From: Aquatica leii
Taxonomy: Eukaryota > Arthropoda > Insecta > Coleoptera > Lampyridae
NCBI GenBank assembly: GCA_035610365.1
Contig: CM069437.1
Span: 32,259,507-32,323,506 of the forward strand
Length of the DNA: 64,000 nucleotides
Direction of reading: 5' to 3'
Shown here: one piece after another, positions 45,601-58,080 of the stretch
Layout of the letters: every line of letters begins with the position of its first letter
Position numbering within the stretch: position 1 is the stretch's first letter
Translations under genes and position numbers: made by a program
Notes under the pieces: model-generated
What the model saw: only the letters and a program-made list of their open reading frames with translations
Database searches by the model: none
What the model was told of the DNA's origin: nothing

Positions 45601-45829
45601 CAGTCGGAACGAAAAATTGCCGCCGTGTGTTTTGCTTGTTGTCGTTTCTTCTTGTACATAGATATTTTTGTTATAAATCCGAAAGGACTGTGTTTCGCAG
45701 GTCTAGATTTATTTGGGAGAAATTTTTTCGGTATTCCTTTCTACTTTTTTCGGAGAATCTAATCTAATCATCTTCTTACTGTTGGGTCAAGAATTTTTCC
45801 TTTTAGATCATCGTCTTGTAAGAGGTTTT

Positions 45830-47790
45830 CATCATTTCAATCTTAGATAGAATACTTGGCGTGTTTAATTTTGGTGTAGGATGGGCGTTTGATTTCACTT
45901 CGAGGTTCGTCGTAGTCTGTAGATTTTCTGGCAAGTGGGTTTGGATGGATTGAATTTTTAGAAAATTGGATCTTGTTCGGGGTTGTTCTTTAATGAGAGG
46001 AAGATTGGCATTGCGGTGGAGGTTTTTGATCCTGACAAACCAAGGTGTGCTGAAAGATAGTCTCAGAGATTTGTTTTGGACGATTTTGTTTTTGTTGATT
46101 TGAGAGTTTGCAGCTTAACTCTAGACAGGTGAAGCATATATCATGATGGGATAGATGATAGTTTTGTATTAAAAAATTTTGTTTTTTGATTTAATTTGTA
46201 AGTTGGCCGTAAAGATGGTGTTTTAGTTTTCTAGAAAATATAACCGCCGCACTGTTGTAAAAGGTTGGAGAAACAACAGAGCCTTACGAAACTCTTGCTG
46301 CTAAGAGTCTGATTGAGGACGAGACATTATGTGAAGTGACGATGCGTGATAAAGGAATAGATGATTTGTATTAGTAGAAGATACATTTTGACCGACATTA
46401 ATTTGTAAATAAGACTACTATGCCAAACTCGATCAGAATGATGGAATGGTAACATAATTCAGTGACTCTGAGTAGTTGTTCAGTTGTAGAATGCTTAGAG
46501 CGAAACCCAAATAGCTCATCAGGAAGAATTTTTAAACGGGAAATTTCTAAGTTCAAACGAGAGATAATGATTCTTTTGACAATTTGGAGATGACAGGAAG
46601 AAGATCTTTTAAAGGTTTCGGAAGTACTATTACATCAGCTGTTTTTCAGTCGCGTGGAAAGTAGCTTAGTCTTAGTATGCCATTGACGATGGCGGTGAGG
46701 TACATTATTGCTTTATGGGGTAATTTTTTAATAATTTTATCATGACCGGGAGCTTTTTAATTTTTTAGAAATCGTATAATTTGCAAGATTTCAAACGGAG
46801 AAGCTGGAGAAAGTGGTGGATCTAAGTGATTTGCGATAAAAATTTCAGTTAATTCTATCCATTCGGGCCCTGTCAGCGATATGGTAGTTGGCGGAACACT
46901 GGAACTCAAGATTGTCGGCTTGTGATTTTGCTTTTTCAGCAGGAGAATAAACTAGACCGTTTGCAGAATAAATTAGTTGATCAAGTCTAGAGTAAACTTT
47001 TTTTTTGCATGCGCCAAAATGAGTTGGAGTCGTGATTTAGAGAATTTAATTTGAATGTCCGGAACTCGTTTTTGTAATTTAATAGAGCTAGACGTACTTC
47101 ACTTTCTAGTTTCTTTAAATCTCTTTTGTATTGAGCGTTAAGAGTTCTTTGATATTTAGATTGAACACTGTTTTTACGACGATTTAATTGTTCGATTCCA
47201 TAGGTAGAGAATTTGAATATTTGTTGGTAGTCAAAGTGGTGTCGATGTTATGGGAATTAATTATAGCTGTTTGAAAAAACGTAATGTTATCATCCAGGAA
47301 ATTTTGAGAATGAATAATTGGAATGGTCCCAAAATAATCAGTTAATAATTGATTAAATCTAGTACAAATGATATGAAATAGTAACGGTCAGTTGTAAGCG
47401 TTAAAAAATGCATTATAACGGGGTTGTGATCTGAATTAAGTTCGAGAATAGAGTATATGGTGGCAAAAAAGGAAATATTCTGAAGGCCGTTTGGATTGCA
47501 AACACGGCTATTCCAAGCAACATGTTTGTACTTGAAATCTCCTGGGCAATAGGTGGTTGATAATTAAGAAATAAACGATCAAGATCGTCGTCATTGAGTA
47601 AAGATTTGAGTGGTTTATAACATGAAACCACTCTTATATTACCGACGGAAGTTTCGCGCAATATTGACGTTAATTCTATATGATCACAAGCAAAGTTGGA
47701 GAGTTGATGGTACTGAAGTAGGAGGAAAAAAATGGTAGACGTGAATTGAGCGTTATTTCCAGCAGGAGATTTTTGTACTGTAGAGCGCAT
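45830..47790 (-). pseudogene. Jockey ORF2 (endonuclease and RT)
   Basis: The endonuclease is in 47790-47413: HIELTSILRETSVGNIRVVS, then DDDLDRLFLNYQPP, with the metal-binding Gly-Asp-x-x-x-Lys-His block lying across a frameshift. The linker is around 47160-47000 (KNSVQSKYQRTLNAQYKRDL). RT N-terminal blocks are near 46820-46620 (FEILQIIRFLKN, KAPGHDKIIKKLPHKAIMYL), with FPRD and VIVLPKP after them. The RT palm is largely lost. The post-RT region at about 46230-45900 has NKNKIVQNKSLRLSFSTPWF across a frameshift. Confidence 0.8.
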
Positions 47791-48400
47791 TTAGCGGTTA
47801 GATCGCGAGTCTTAGTACATGTGTAAGAAGGGTGAAAATCATAACATTGAGAATGCCCATGAAGTTGGCAGCGAAAACATTGGTGCCATCGACGCTCAGA
47901 AATTATGTTTCTACCTGAATAGCAACCTTACAGAAATGAGTCAGATTGAATATCGATATTGTTCTTTTAGAAGTAGGATTAAAAAAGGACATAGAAATTT
48001 TATTTGCTTTGTGCAGTTGAATGACCTTGGCAGGAGTAAAATTATGAGCTGTTGATTTGGTTAAGATCGTATCTGTTGGAGTAGTCTCTGGAATTCCTTT
48101 AATTACTGCTTTTAATAGCTTTTCACTGAGAAGTGCATATATGTGGTTGGGTAGATTTTTTTTTCATTAAGCATGGCACGGTGGCTCTAAACAGATGATG
48201 GAGTGATTTTAATACCTTTATTAATATTAATAGCATTAGTAAAACTTATTTTGTGAGAATCAAGAAATGCTGCAGTGGAAGACCGCAACGACTTTTCTTT
48301 CAGGATTATAGGGGGAACACGATTTTCATCTTTGTTATTAATGAATTTGTAGATGGTCGTATTGTAGTCAGAGTTTTTTGGCAGACATATCTGCAAGCAT
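47780..48400 (-). pseudogene. Jockey ORF1 (Gag-like)
   Basis: 48396-48187 reads KDENRVPPIILKEKSLRSST, an ORF1 lead-in. A nearby frame then gives LKAVIKGIPETTPTDTILTK and NFTPAKVIQLHKANKISMSF (about 48110-47990), the RNA-binding domain of jockey-type ORF1. The end has zinc knuckle relics: QCFRCQLHGHSQCYDFHP and TKTRDLTAKCAL (about 47890-47790). ORF1 coats element RNA. Frameshifts are present. Confidence 0.78.
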
Positions 48401-48962
48401 CATTATATTTGATTGCGTTAATGGAGTGTAGTTGGAATTGGATGGCGTTTGGTAAATAAGGGTACAACTAACCTGACTAATACTGCCTTCTTTAGCACTC
48501 ATTTGCATTTCAGGAAGAACATGGAGCAGGGGCTTTTCAGGTAGAAAATGCTGGCATCGGCCATAGCAAATACTTTTATACCATATTTACTAGGTTTGTT
48601 TAGTAAATATTGCTTAAAGCGGCAACAACCACGAAATGGAATTAGTTGATAGTCAATTGTTATGTTACGTAAGCTCTAGTCGCGTAGGAAGAATAAAAAT
48701 TATTTGATAAAATATCAATAAACTCTCTAACAGCAGCAAAATTGTCTGTTAATATCCTATCTTTTTGATTTGCAACATCATCAAATTAGAGACATATTAA
48801 TAAAAAAAAAATCTTTTGGATGATAGAAGAAATAATTTACAACCCGTATTGTCTGTAGCCCAAAGTTCTTCAAAATATACATGTGCACACTATAGTACAC
48901 TACTAAGAGAAAGTAGACCTATAAACGTACGCATTTTGTCTTCATCGACATCGTTAACGTCC

Positions 48963-49031
48963 CTACATCGGGCAAAATTGTCACGCTACATCGGGCAAAA
49001 GTGTCACGCTACATCGGGCAAAATTGTCACG
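48963..49031 (+). repeat. 23-bp tandem repeat, three copies
   Basis: CTACATCGGGCAAAATTGTC plus ACG, repeated three times; the middle copy differs by one base (AAGTG). It lies just before the RTE-like LINE, between two retroelements. Confidence 0.9.
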
Positions 49032-49079
49032 CACGCTTACAATAGACAAGTTTGTATAAATTACAAGTAAATATATAAT

Positions 49080-52000
49080 TCGCTAATCTAAAAACAAAGA
49101 CCTTTTGAGTAGTTTTTCTCTGTGGTTTGACAGTAGGTAAGCGAGAAACTGACGCTGAGGAACCGACGCTGTTTGTAGCCGCCCATTCTGGATCAGACGC
49201 TGCTGTGTTTCACCACATTTGCCGCCTAATCTGGGTCAGACGCGGTCATGGCTACCTTAGTTTAACCTGCAGGTCAATGCAGTTGCCCGGAGTGTGGTAC
49301 TTAAAGCCATAAGTAAGAGTTGAGTGCTCTATAGAGACCAGTCTCCAAGACCCACTTCCTGTCAAAGACACTTGGTGCGACCGACCTTGGTTAAAGGTAC
49401 TACCCCTCCAGGACAGCCCAGACGTCGGTTTCTCATGTTAGAGGCGGCTGAAATACACACTCACCAAGACATAGTGCCAACATGGTGTTTTATAGCTAAA
49501 TCCCTCTCAAATGACAGACAAACAAAAAGAACGGCCCTCAGTCTCCAGCAGTTCGACTAGCCCTAACCAAGGCAGCGGCCAGACCAGCTATCGAACAGGG
49601 GAAAGATCAGGCTGCCAACTGTACATCGGAACATATAATGCAAAGACACTGGGAGATGAGGATAAGTTGGAAGAACTACACTATAAACTAAATAAAACAA
49701 ACTGGGATATTGTGGGATTAGCAGAAGGAAGGGAAAATATTGCTTAAAACTCAAATCAGGTCATATACTATTCTACAAAGGAGAAAATAACCGTAGCATT
49801 GGCGGCGTTGGAGTTCTAGTGCACAAAAGAATGGTCCCATACTTGCAAATACTTAAGGCGAAAACTGACAGGGTGATATATATCACATTAAAAATTAATG
49901 CGAATATATCCACAAAAGTTATACAAATTTATGCGCCAACCAGTAACCATGAAGACCAGGAGGTGGAAGTACTCTATGATGAATTAACACAATGCCTAAA
50001 TGAGAACAAAACAAATACGCACTGGTCATTGGCGACTTTAATGCGAAAGTTGGGAATGATGGCACATACTCAAGATATATAGGCAAGTTTGGCTACGGAA
50101 CAAGACGTGAAAGTAGCAATATGCAAATAAACTTTGTAGAAAAAGAACAACTATACGCAATGAACACTTTCTACAAAAAAAGACCAAATAAAAAGTAAGT
50201 CCAAATGGAACCACGAAAAATGAAATAGACTTCTTGCTGGCACAGCAGAAGCACATAATTAATGACGTAGATGTTCTAAACTCGTTTACGACAGGTAGTG
50301 ACTATAGAATAGTTAGGTGTAAAATATTTATGAACGGAAAACTAGAATACTTCCAAAAAGAATCTAGATGCAAGTACCTTAAAAACACAAAAACCAGAGT
50401 TCATAACCAAACTAACCCATCGAATAAAGAAGGAGCCGATAAAACCTTTTGAAGATGTAAATCAAATAAACAAACGGTTAACAAAAGCATTGAAAAAAAC
50501 GGCAAATAATATCTTGAAACCAAGGGACAAACCTGAAAAGCTGAGAATAAAAACAACACAAATGCTGGAAAAAGGGAGAGAGCTTATTAACAGGAGCGAA
50601 AGAGATACAGAAGAATACAGAAATATTAATAAAACAGTCAAAAAGATGGCAAAACAGGATATTATTAACTATCAGAAAGGACAAATCGAAAACTTAATAG
50701 AACAACAGAGAGACTTAAATATCTTTAAAAAAGCAAATACACATAAAAGAGTAATTACCAAGCTAACTGACAAGCAGGGAAACATCGTAGAAGACAGAGA
50801 ATATTTACTGCGCATAACAGAGAACTATCACAAAGAGCTATATAATAAGAACAGAGATAGACGCTAATATAGAAAATAAAAACGAAGACGGTAAAATTCT
50901 TAATGTCGGCTCAGAAGACCTCCCTGACATAGGAAAAGAAGAAATTACTAAGGCACTTAACTAGTTGAAAAACGGAAAAGTTGCAGAAGCAGATGACATA
51001 CTGCCAGAAATGCTGAAAGAATCAGGAGAATATTTTGCTGAACAACTAGCAATACTTTTTAATAAATGTCTTGCAGAAGGAGAGATACCACATGATTGGG
51101 AGACAGCCGTTGTGGTTCTGATATATAAAAAAGGGGATCCAACGAATCTGGAAAACTATAGACCCATAAGCCTCCTATCCAAGGTATATAAACTTTTTAT
51201 GAAAATAATAACAAACCGTCTAAAGAAAAAATTTAACGACTATCAGCCCAAAGAACAAGCAGACTTTAGAGAGAGCTACAGCACTGTCGAACATATTCAT
51301 AGATCAGAATATTGAATAAGAAGGTAACTGAATATTACATCAAAGTGTGGCTAGCATTTGACACCGTCAAATTTTGGGCAATAGAAAGAGCTATGAGAAA
51401 TGCAAGAATAGACCAAAGGTATATCAATGTCATTAAGAAAATCCAAGGTGTATCAAAAATTAAATTGAGAATAGATGAAGATACTAACGAATTGACTATT
51501 AATAGAGGCGTAAGACAAGGTGATATAATATCACCGAAGTTATTTACTCTGGTTCTTGAAGACGTATTCAAGAAACTACACTAGGAAAATTGATGTATCA
51601 ATATATTAGGAGAAAACCTCAATAACTTAAGGTTCGCCGACGATATTGTGATATTCGCCAGAAATGGCATACATTTACAAATAATGCTTACAGAATTACA
51701 CAAAGAAGCAAAAACGGTTGGATTAGAAATGAACATATCAAAAACGAAGTACATGACAAACAAGCCTACTGATAGAGACACAATAAGCATAGAAACTCAA
51801 AACATTGAAAAAGTTAACTCCTATATATATCTAGGACAAGAAATAACGATTGGTAAAATAAATCAGGAGCTCGAGATAAACCGAAGAATACGATTGGGAT
51901 CGGCAGCTTCGGAAGAATGCGACACATTTTTAAATTCAAACTACCTCTGAGGTTAAAAACCAAAATTTATAACAAATGTATTCTTCCGGTGGCAACCTAC

Positions 52001-52400
52001 GGATGTGAAACTTGGAGTCTAACCAAGAGGATATTAAATAAATTGCAAGTTCATCAGAGAGCAATTGAAAGAAACATGCTAGGTGTTTCGCTAGCGGACC
52101 ATAAAACCAACGAATGGATAAGGAACACCACAAAGGTCCAAGATATAACACAAAGAATATGTACCCTCAAATGGAACTGGGCTGGTCACGTAGCAAGAAA
52201 CAGCAGTAATAACTGGAGTGGAAAAGTGACTAGATGGAGACCTTGGGGAGAAAAAAGAAGCATAGGAAGACCCCAACAACGATGGTACGATGACATCAAA
52301 CGTACAGCAGGACTAAACTGGTATCAGGTTGCACTGAATAGGGATGCCTGGAAAGATTTGAGAGAGGCCTATATCCAGAGGATAGAGAACGGCTAGAGAA
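49080..52400 (+). mobile_element. RTE-like non-LTR retrotransposon
   Basis: A GC-richer leader at 49080-49510 is followed by an endonuclease-RT ORF ending at 52396. The domains are collinear and much better conserved than the jockey copy, with perhaps six to eight frame breaks. No poly(A) tail or target duplication could be fixed. Confidence 0.8.
49511..52396 (+). pseudogene. RTE-like endonuclease-reverse transcriptase
   Basis: The APE endonuclease (49620-50290) has YIGTYNAKTLGDEDKLEELH, IQIYAPTSNHEDQEVEVLYD, a frameshifted Gly-Asp-Phe-Asn-Ala-Lys block near 50030, and NGTTKNEIDFLLAQQKHIIN. The linker is at 50490-50870. The RT (50965-51800) has DDILPEMLKESGEYFAEQLA, NLENYRPISLLSKVYKLFMK, a damaged AFDTV block, NRGVRQGDIISPKLFTLVLE and the intact active site FADDIVIFA (about 51633). 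The tail (51917-52396) has LPVATYGCETWSLTKRILNK and GRPQQRWYDDIKRTAGLNWY. Such ORF2 proteins nick target DNA and reverse-transcribe element RNA in place. Several frameshifts and stops make it inactive. Confidence 0.87.
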
Positions 52401-52950
52401 GAAGAGAGAAGCGAGAAACAATGATGCGCTTTCTTGTTCAAACATTAGCCCTAGGAGCACCCTTTCGCTATTTCTGGTTTCTATCTCTAGAGTATAAATA
52501 GTTTTCTGATTCTTAGTCACTTTCAACGTCTTTATCACTCATTCCAGATTCAAAAACATTTTGTGAACAAACTGCTGGGCAGATTCGTCACTATCCGTGT
52601 CATTGGTTTCTTGCGGAATGTTACCTAGTTCATTTCTCTACAATCATTTTTTGCAATAGTATTCTGCCAATTAATTAAACTCTATAAACAACAAAAATTA
52701 TACCTACTTGCTTATTACTCGATCTTAAGGTAAAAAAAAATACTAATACAACCACCCGCGTGGAGTCAAAAATGTATAAATCACACTGTGACTATTTGAG
52801 AACTGACAATACTAATAACGTACATTGAGCTGAGGAGACAAGGGAAATGCGCGAGTGTTTTGATTAGTGTATTTAAAATTATTCTAGAAAAAGAAAAGTT
52901 GGGTTATATTGACCCCACACGACTAGTTAAGGATTAATTAATATCAAGAA
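52400..52950. other. No recognisable gene
   Basis: Short AT-rich interval after the RTE tail. It may contain the end of the unknown repeat family that follows. Confidence 0.35.
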
Positions 52951-52959
52951 TGCAACAAC

Positions 52960-54330
52960 ACTTAAATGTACACAAACGAAAACTGCTAATGTAGCAAAAT
53001 TTTGAATAAATAGAGTGAATTTTTACTTTTTTGTTGGCTGTTACCTTCTTTAATGAGAGACCAGCAATAATCTTACATCACGATGTGATCCCACCTACCA
53101 ATTTCTGAAGCATCTTAATGGAACTTTTCTTCCTGTTCGTCACTCGTCTTTTCTAAATAAGCAGAATGTGATCGCAAAAAATTAATTTTGAGCTACATTC
53201 GGCACCTTAAACTTTGATAGTTTTTTTTTTAAATTAGTCACAATATCTTGATAGTTTTTACTCTTTCGATTTCTTGGAAAATGTTTCCATTTTTTAAAAA
53301 AGTTCATGCTGCTAGCTCTAAATCATTCATGGTTCATTCAAAATTTTCATTTTTGAAAAGCTTTTTAATTTGTGAATCAAAAGCAAACTTGCATCAGACA
53401 GTTTTTGCAACTTATCCCTTAAATATTTAAAACAATTTCCTTGTTTTTTGATGCTTTCACAATTAATCATAATTTAATATGTAGAGAGAGAGTAGAATCA
53501 CCAAGTTAGAATCCACTAACCTTTCAAATTTTATATTACATATCCATCCAACAATGTCGGTCTATAGGTGCCATTCTCTTATTTGGTATTTTTTCTGAAC
53601 TGCTCGGCTATCTCACAGACACAAAAAACAAAAATATTTGGTAAACCGTCTTTTCAGTTCAAGTAATAAGGAAATGACTTTAAAGTCACCACAAAAATGC
53701 CAAAGATGATTTGAATATTGAATGAGATTTAATATAGGTGACATACTATCATACGCTTCTCTTATGTTTGTAAAATAAATCAATAAAATTGATGGTTTTG
53801 AGGTACCATTAAGTAAAACGGTTTTGAAACTGGTTGTCAGCGAGTCAATAAGCAATTGCCATTCTGCAAGGTTATATTTAATAATCATTTTATACAAAAA
53901 TCCATTTAATCAGTGCAATAATAGAAATTTCTTTCAACTTTTTAGAACTGAATTTTTTGTGACGTTTATACAAACTTCATTCTTTTAATCGAGGTCCTAA
54001 AAAAAATTTTATTTTTCTTTGGTTAATCCCAAATCCCATATCAAGTCATTGAGATTTAATTGAGTAATGAGATGTGGTTCGCTGGAAGGGACATACGTCA
54101 GATCGGTTAAAAATGGCACATTGAAAACTTTCTTTGTATCTTCCTAGTCCGTGGAATTTGCAAAAGGATTTGAATGCATTTGAGTAGGAAACTCACAATC
54201 AGTTCTTTTAAACGGTGTTCTTGCAGATAGAATGTCTGGATACGTAACTTTGTATTTATTCCTTTTTGAAAAGCCTTCAATTTTGTGACGTGACTTGTTG
54301 GTTCACAAAAAAAATTGGCCTTTGTAAAAG
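52960..54330 (-). pseudogene. Multi-copy invertebrate repeat protein of unknown function
   Basis: Minus-strand reading. An N-terminal part (about 54250-53990) has RTPFKRTDCEFPTQMHSNPF and LITQLNLNDLIWDLGLTKEK. The clearest block, 53897-53613, has EWQLLIDSLTTSFKTVLLNG and SNHLWHFCGDFKVISLLLEL with Cys-Phe-Leu-Cys-Leu. C-terminal pieces (about 53445-53050) include ECFKYLRDKLQKLSDASL and DYCWSLIKEGNS in shifted frames. I remember this layout from many uncharacterised, multi-copy proteins of aphids, spiders and Hydra, which suggests a mobile element. I cannot name its superfamily or enzyme type. Stops throughout. Confidence 0.6.
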
Positions 54331-54860
54331 GACTACAAAAAAATTCTTGTATTTGTTCTACTGAGTTAATTTGACATTACAGGAAATAGAAAGAATATGC
54401 TGTATTCTCTTGAGATCCGACAAGTATCCAGGAACACAATTTTGAAAAAAACTTTCTTTTCGGTGTTGTTTTGGGTCTCAAAAGCACTACTACTACTATT
54501 ATAATTAAACAATGTTTATTATATTGAATAAGAAATACAAAGTGTTCATTTAAATAGACATCGATTCTACATACTAAAAAAAGTTGTTGACATAGTATTG
54601 CTTAAAACAATTTCTTTCAGCTGTCATATACAAACAAATATTACAAGACCACAAAAATTTTGGCTTCCCCTTGCAATCATCGTATTTTTACCTTTTTTTT
54701 TCAGTTCTGATATGAGCAAAGGTACATGATGCAATTTTTTTTTGCTCTTTTAGGAGTTTCACTGCTGCGTGGTTCACTTATACCAGGATTATTTCTTGCT
54801 ACAATTAAGTTTACATTATTTGCTCTTATTGCCCCTCCCCCAAAGACGTACATAACGATA

Positions 54861-55778
54861 CTCTGTGATATAAAAAATGCAACACTCAGTGATATAAAAA
54901 ATGTAACACCAAGAAAGCGTTAAAATTTTTGAACCTAACTTGCCAGAAATGTTTAACTAGTCAAATTAATAATGTGTTAGACTACACCCTGTACCCTTCT
55001 TGGCATACATTCTACCAGGTGGTCAACTTCTTTCTGAGGTATTGCATATCAACAGAAAACTGCACATTGCGACGTTCTCCACGTCTATGTCTGATCATCA
55101 TGCGACCATCGTGCATTCCCAAGCAGAATTAGTATTCGTCACTGAAGACCACATTATGCCATTCCACGTCGCAAGGTACACTCCTCCAAAAGTTGCTGTC
55201 GATGACGAGGCGTTAGCGGTAGCACAAAATGTGGTCGATAGGACTGCAAACCAAAAGCTGTAATTTGATGACATGATCGGCTATTGATCATTAATCGAAG
55301 ATGGCGGCCCTAGATCACATTTGTCTATCTTAGTCGTCCAGTTCCTCGTCTACGACGTTTTGACCTTCTCTAGACCATACTTGATAACACCGTACTACAG
55401 AAGATTGGTTACGGTTAAGACGGTTAGCAATTACTCTGAATAAACAACCACCTTCACGTAAGCCAATAATGCGACCTCTGTCAAATTCACTCAGATGTCG
55501 ATAATTTTTACGTTGCCGCACTCTAAGCATAATTGCACTATCAAAAAGCAAAGACGAACACAAAATCAAAAGAATTTCAACCAAAAACAATATCGAAATC
55601 ACTGAATTTCTCAAGAAATATACCCCCTCGATTGTAACAACAAGTAAAACGTCAAATTTTCCATGGCTACTGAATTATTTTGAATGAATTACTACCTGTC
55701 ACTAGTTAAACATTTCTATTAAATTTAATGCAAAAACTTTAACGTCTTCTTAGTGTTGTTTTATTTTATGTCACACAG
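54861..55778 (-). mobile_element. Tc1-like transposon with long TIRs (918 bp)
   Basis: The ends CTCTGTGATATAAAAAATG (left) and CTGTGTGACATAAAATAAAA (right, minus strand) are flanked by TA at 54859-54860 and 55779-55780. The inverted repeats stay similar for more than 80 bases, including AGAAATGTTTAACTAGT in both. A 27-base unit (TGTGATATAAAAAATG and neighbours) is duplicated within the left TIR only. The element is inserted in piggyBac copy 3. Confidence 0.88.
54930..55565 (-). pseudogene. Tc1-type transposase, internally deleted
   Basis: The N-terminal HTH at 55550-55340 reads YRHLSEFDRGRIIGLREGGC, then IANRLNRNQSSVVRCYQVWS, a Tc3/Tc1-type paired DNA-binding region. The DDE start lies around EWHNVVFSDE in mixed frames near 55165-55130, with FCLGMHDGRMMIRHRRGERR (about 55130-55070). 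The later DDE blocks are gone. It reads in the minus direction with the TIRs. Non-autonomous now. Confidence 0.8.
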
Positions 55779-56279
55779 TATTTTCTATTTCTATTTCTCC
55801 TATGCAAGTATTGTATTCCTTAACTATATTTGTATGTACCACCGTTTGCAAGTATCTGATGCCTCTATTTGTTAGGAGTAAATGCTAAATCCACAGGTTT
55901 CATATTACCCTAGATTCATTTTATTATCTCCACGTACTGTTTGTTCCGAGGGTCGTCTTCCCATTTTCGCCATAATTTTTTCGGATGTGGTATGTGCGCA
56001 GCTGAACAAATTTTGGATTTCATAATTGTACCTGTCGCATACATGTTTTTGTCTGACAAAGTTTCAAGTAAAGAAAGCGCGGTGAAGTATCTGTTCATGT
56101 AGATTTCACATCCTTCTGATACAGTTTCAGTAAGTCTAAAAGCAGCTAAAGCAACAACACCTAGATTTTTATTATCTTCTTGTAAATGTGTTCTTTCCCT
56201 AGTAGACTTGAAAATCTAAAACTAAACCACTAAATGTTGCACAAACAAAGTCTAGACTTTAAATAACTTGTCACTCATG

Positions 56280-57800
56280 TTGGAAAATATCAGTGTCAAC
56301 AATCATCTGGAGATTTGCTCTGATTTTGAAGTAGGTATCTGTCTCGTGTCAGTAACTAAAATTAACTGTTTCTTTTGTTGCTTTAACCTAATACATTTTA
56401 ATTTGTGGAAAATACATTTTGATGTGGTCCTCAATTTTCCTGTTTTTATATCTAGGCTACATCGAGTATTTCTTAAAAGTACATTAAATCTAAAATTACA
56501 GCATGTTCAAATATCAAATATTTGTGCAAAATTAAACAATATGATCACTCCTGTATAAAAAAATATAGCACTTTCTGGACTAGTGATACAAATAAGTATT
56601 TATAATCTTCACATTAATTCTTATTTATTTGAAATATTGAATAGTTCTATTATTAGATTATTTTACACTGTGAACGGTATTATATGATGACCAAGATTTG
56701 ATAATGCAAAAATTCTTTGTGTCTGAATTAATGAGACGAGCTTGACCTATGACTTAGTTAAATTAGTGTCTACATTACTGAACGTCTATATTAACGGTAA
56801 ATTAAAAAAAAATCGCCAAATACTTCTACTTTGATAAAATATTTAAATCAAATGATACTAAATTTAATATACTATTAGAGTTAATTAATAACCGGGAGGG
56901 CATTTAAAAAATGCGTTGAAAAGATGAAGACAAACCGAAATTGAAAATAAAACGTCGATTTATTGGTGATATATTTAAACACCTATTAAAAAAACTAATG
57001 ATTATGTTTAGTGATTTAATTGACGCTTTCTTTAGATTGTGTGATGAATAAATCGTATAAACTATTAAATGAACTTAAGATATATTAGCCTAGTGTTAAC
57101 CTTAAGTTTGATTTGGTTAAGAGATTTTAGTAAAGTTTGACAATTAAAAAAATGTTAATAAATCATACATTACTGGTAGTATATACGTTTTGAATGTACA
57201 TAAAATAAATTTAGAATTGTAACATATACTGACAGAAACTAACTTACAAGAATTTGACAAAATATATAAGTAAAGCAAACTACAGTAGTCTGTCAGTATA
57301 ATTGTGTAAACGCATTAGAGTATTTCTCAGTGCTGATGAGACTTAAAAAGACGACAAAACGAGATTAATTCGTCAAAAGTGCATTTCAACTGATAGTAAT
57401 TTACACTTTGCGCCCCAACTCTGATTCAGCAAATCAACCACAAACAACCGCTAATATTATTTGAATTTCTTTGGAAGAGGTTTGATGATCCCTTTCACAT
57501 GTTTTTTTTTTACTCTTCGTTTTTTAATTTAAACCTCAAAATTTTTATTTAAAATAAAGTTTTCTTTTCAGTTTTTCAAACACAAAGCTGAAGTGTGAAA
57601 GAAGATAAGTGTGTTTGTATGCTTTTATGTGTGATCGTCTGCTTTTTTTGTATTTTTGTGTGATTGTTTGATTTTTTTTTTAAATTTGGAAGTACATTCC
57701 AGTTTCAATTCAGTGATCCGTGAAGGCAAATTCGTTTGCAGAAGAAGCCAATGATACTTTGGCGATTCCGTGAAGAATCTTTTCAGATAAAAATTTTTTT
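56280..57800. other. No recognisable gene
   Basis: AT-rich DNA. The part next to 56270 may hide the piggyBac N-terminus, and the part after 57400 is probably Helitron leader. No motif was found to decide. Confidence 0.35.
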
Positions 57801-57900
57801 CGAGATTTGAACATATCTTTCGAGATTTAAAAACATCTTTTGAGATATAAACGTATCCTTCGCGAATTAAAAAAATCTTTCGAGATTTAAAAAACCATTG
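57801..57900 (+). repeat. 20-bp minisatellite, five copies
   Basis: Exact 20-base periodicity with the unit CGAGATTTAAAAACATCTTT and one to seven changes per copy (57801, 57821, 57841, 57861, 57881), plus a fading sixth copy. It lies upstream of the Helitron ORF, where such elements often carry short tandem repeats. Confidence 0.85.
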
Positions 57901-58080
57901 GAGAATTAATACATTCTGTCAAGAAATAAATGTTTCGGGGTTACCCTTTTTGGTATCGCAATATATTTTTGTTATTAATTTTTTAGTACAAAAATCTATT
58001 TATTAGTTAACCTTTTTGGTACCACAAATAATCTTTTGCATTAAACATTTTGGGTACAAGATAATCCTTTAAGAGCAATA

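Larger units (their letters stand above)
45600..48900 (-). mobile_element. Jockey-like non-LTR retrotransposon
   Basis: Both ORFs are traceable on the minus strand in the order ORF1, endonuclease, RT, tail. The 5' end is near 48900 and the 3' end near 45600, where no clear tail or target duplication was found. Stops and frameshifts are frequent, so it is an old copy. It borders the transposon-free region on its left. Confidence 0.8.
54570..56270 (-). pseudogene. piggyBac transposase, copy 3, interrupted by Tc1
   Basis: Minus strand. From about 56270: NKNLGVVALAAFRLTETVSE and YFTALSLLETLSDKNMYATG (about 56180-56020), the DDE third block region. KLWRKWEDDPRNKQYVEIIK follows at 55975-55916, then VVHTNIVKEYNTCIGEI near 55845-55795. 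After the Tc1 insert (54861-55778) the tail resumes with SSETPKRAKKNC and the Cys-rich end KYDDCKGKPKFLWSCNICLY, RNCFKQYY (about 54695-54580). The fact that reading continues on both sides of the Tc1 element supports a simple insertion. Frameshifts present; N-terminus missing. Confidence 0.8.

Noticed and set aside
48963..49031. CRISPR-like array
   Set aside because: The three units abut with no spacers between them, and the setting is eukaryotic. It is a simple tandem repeat.
57801..57900. CRISPR-like or promoter repeat array
   Set aside because: Units abut at a 20-base period without spacers, so this is a minisatellite in the Helitron leader.
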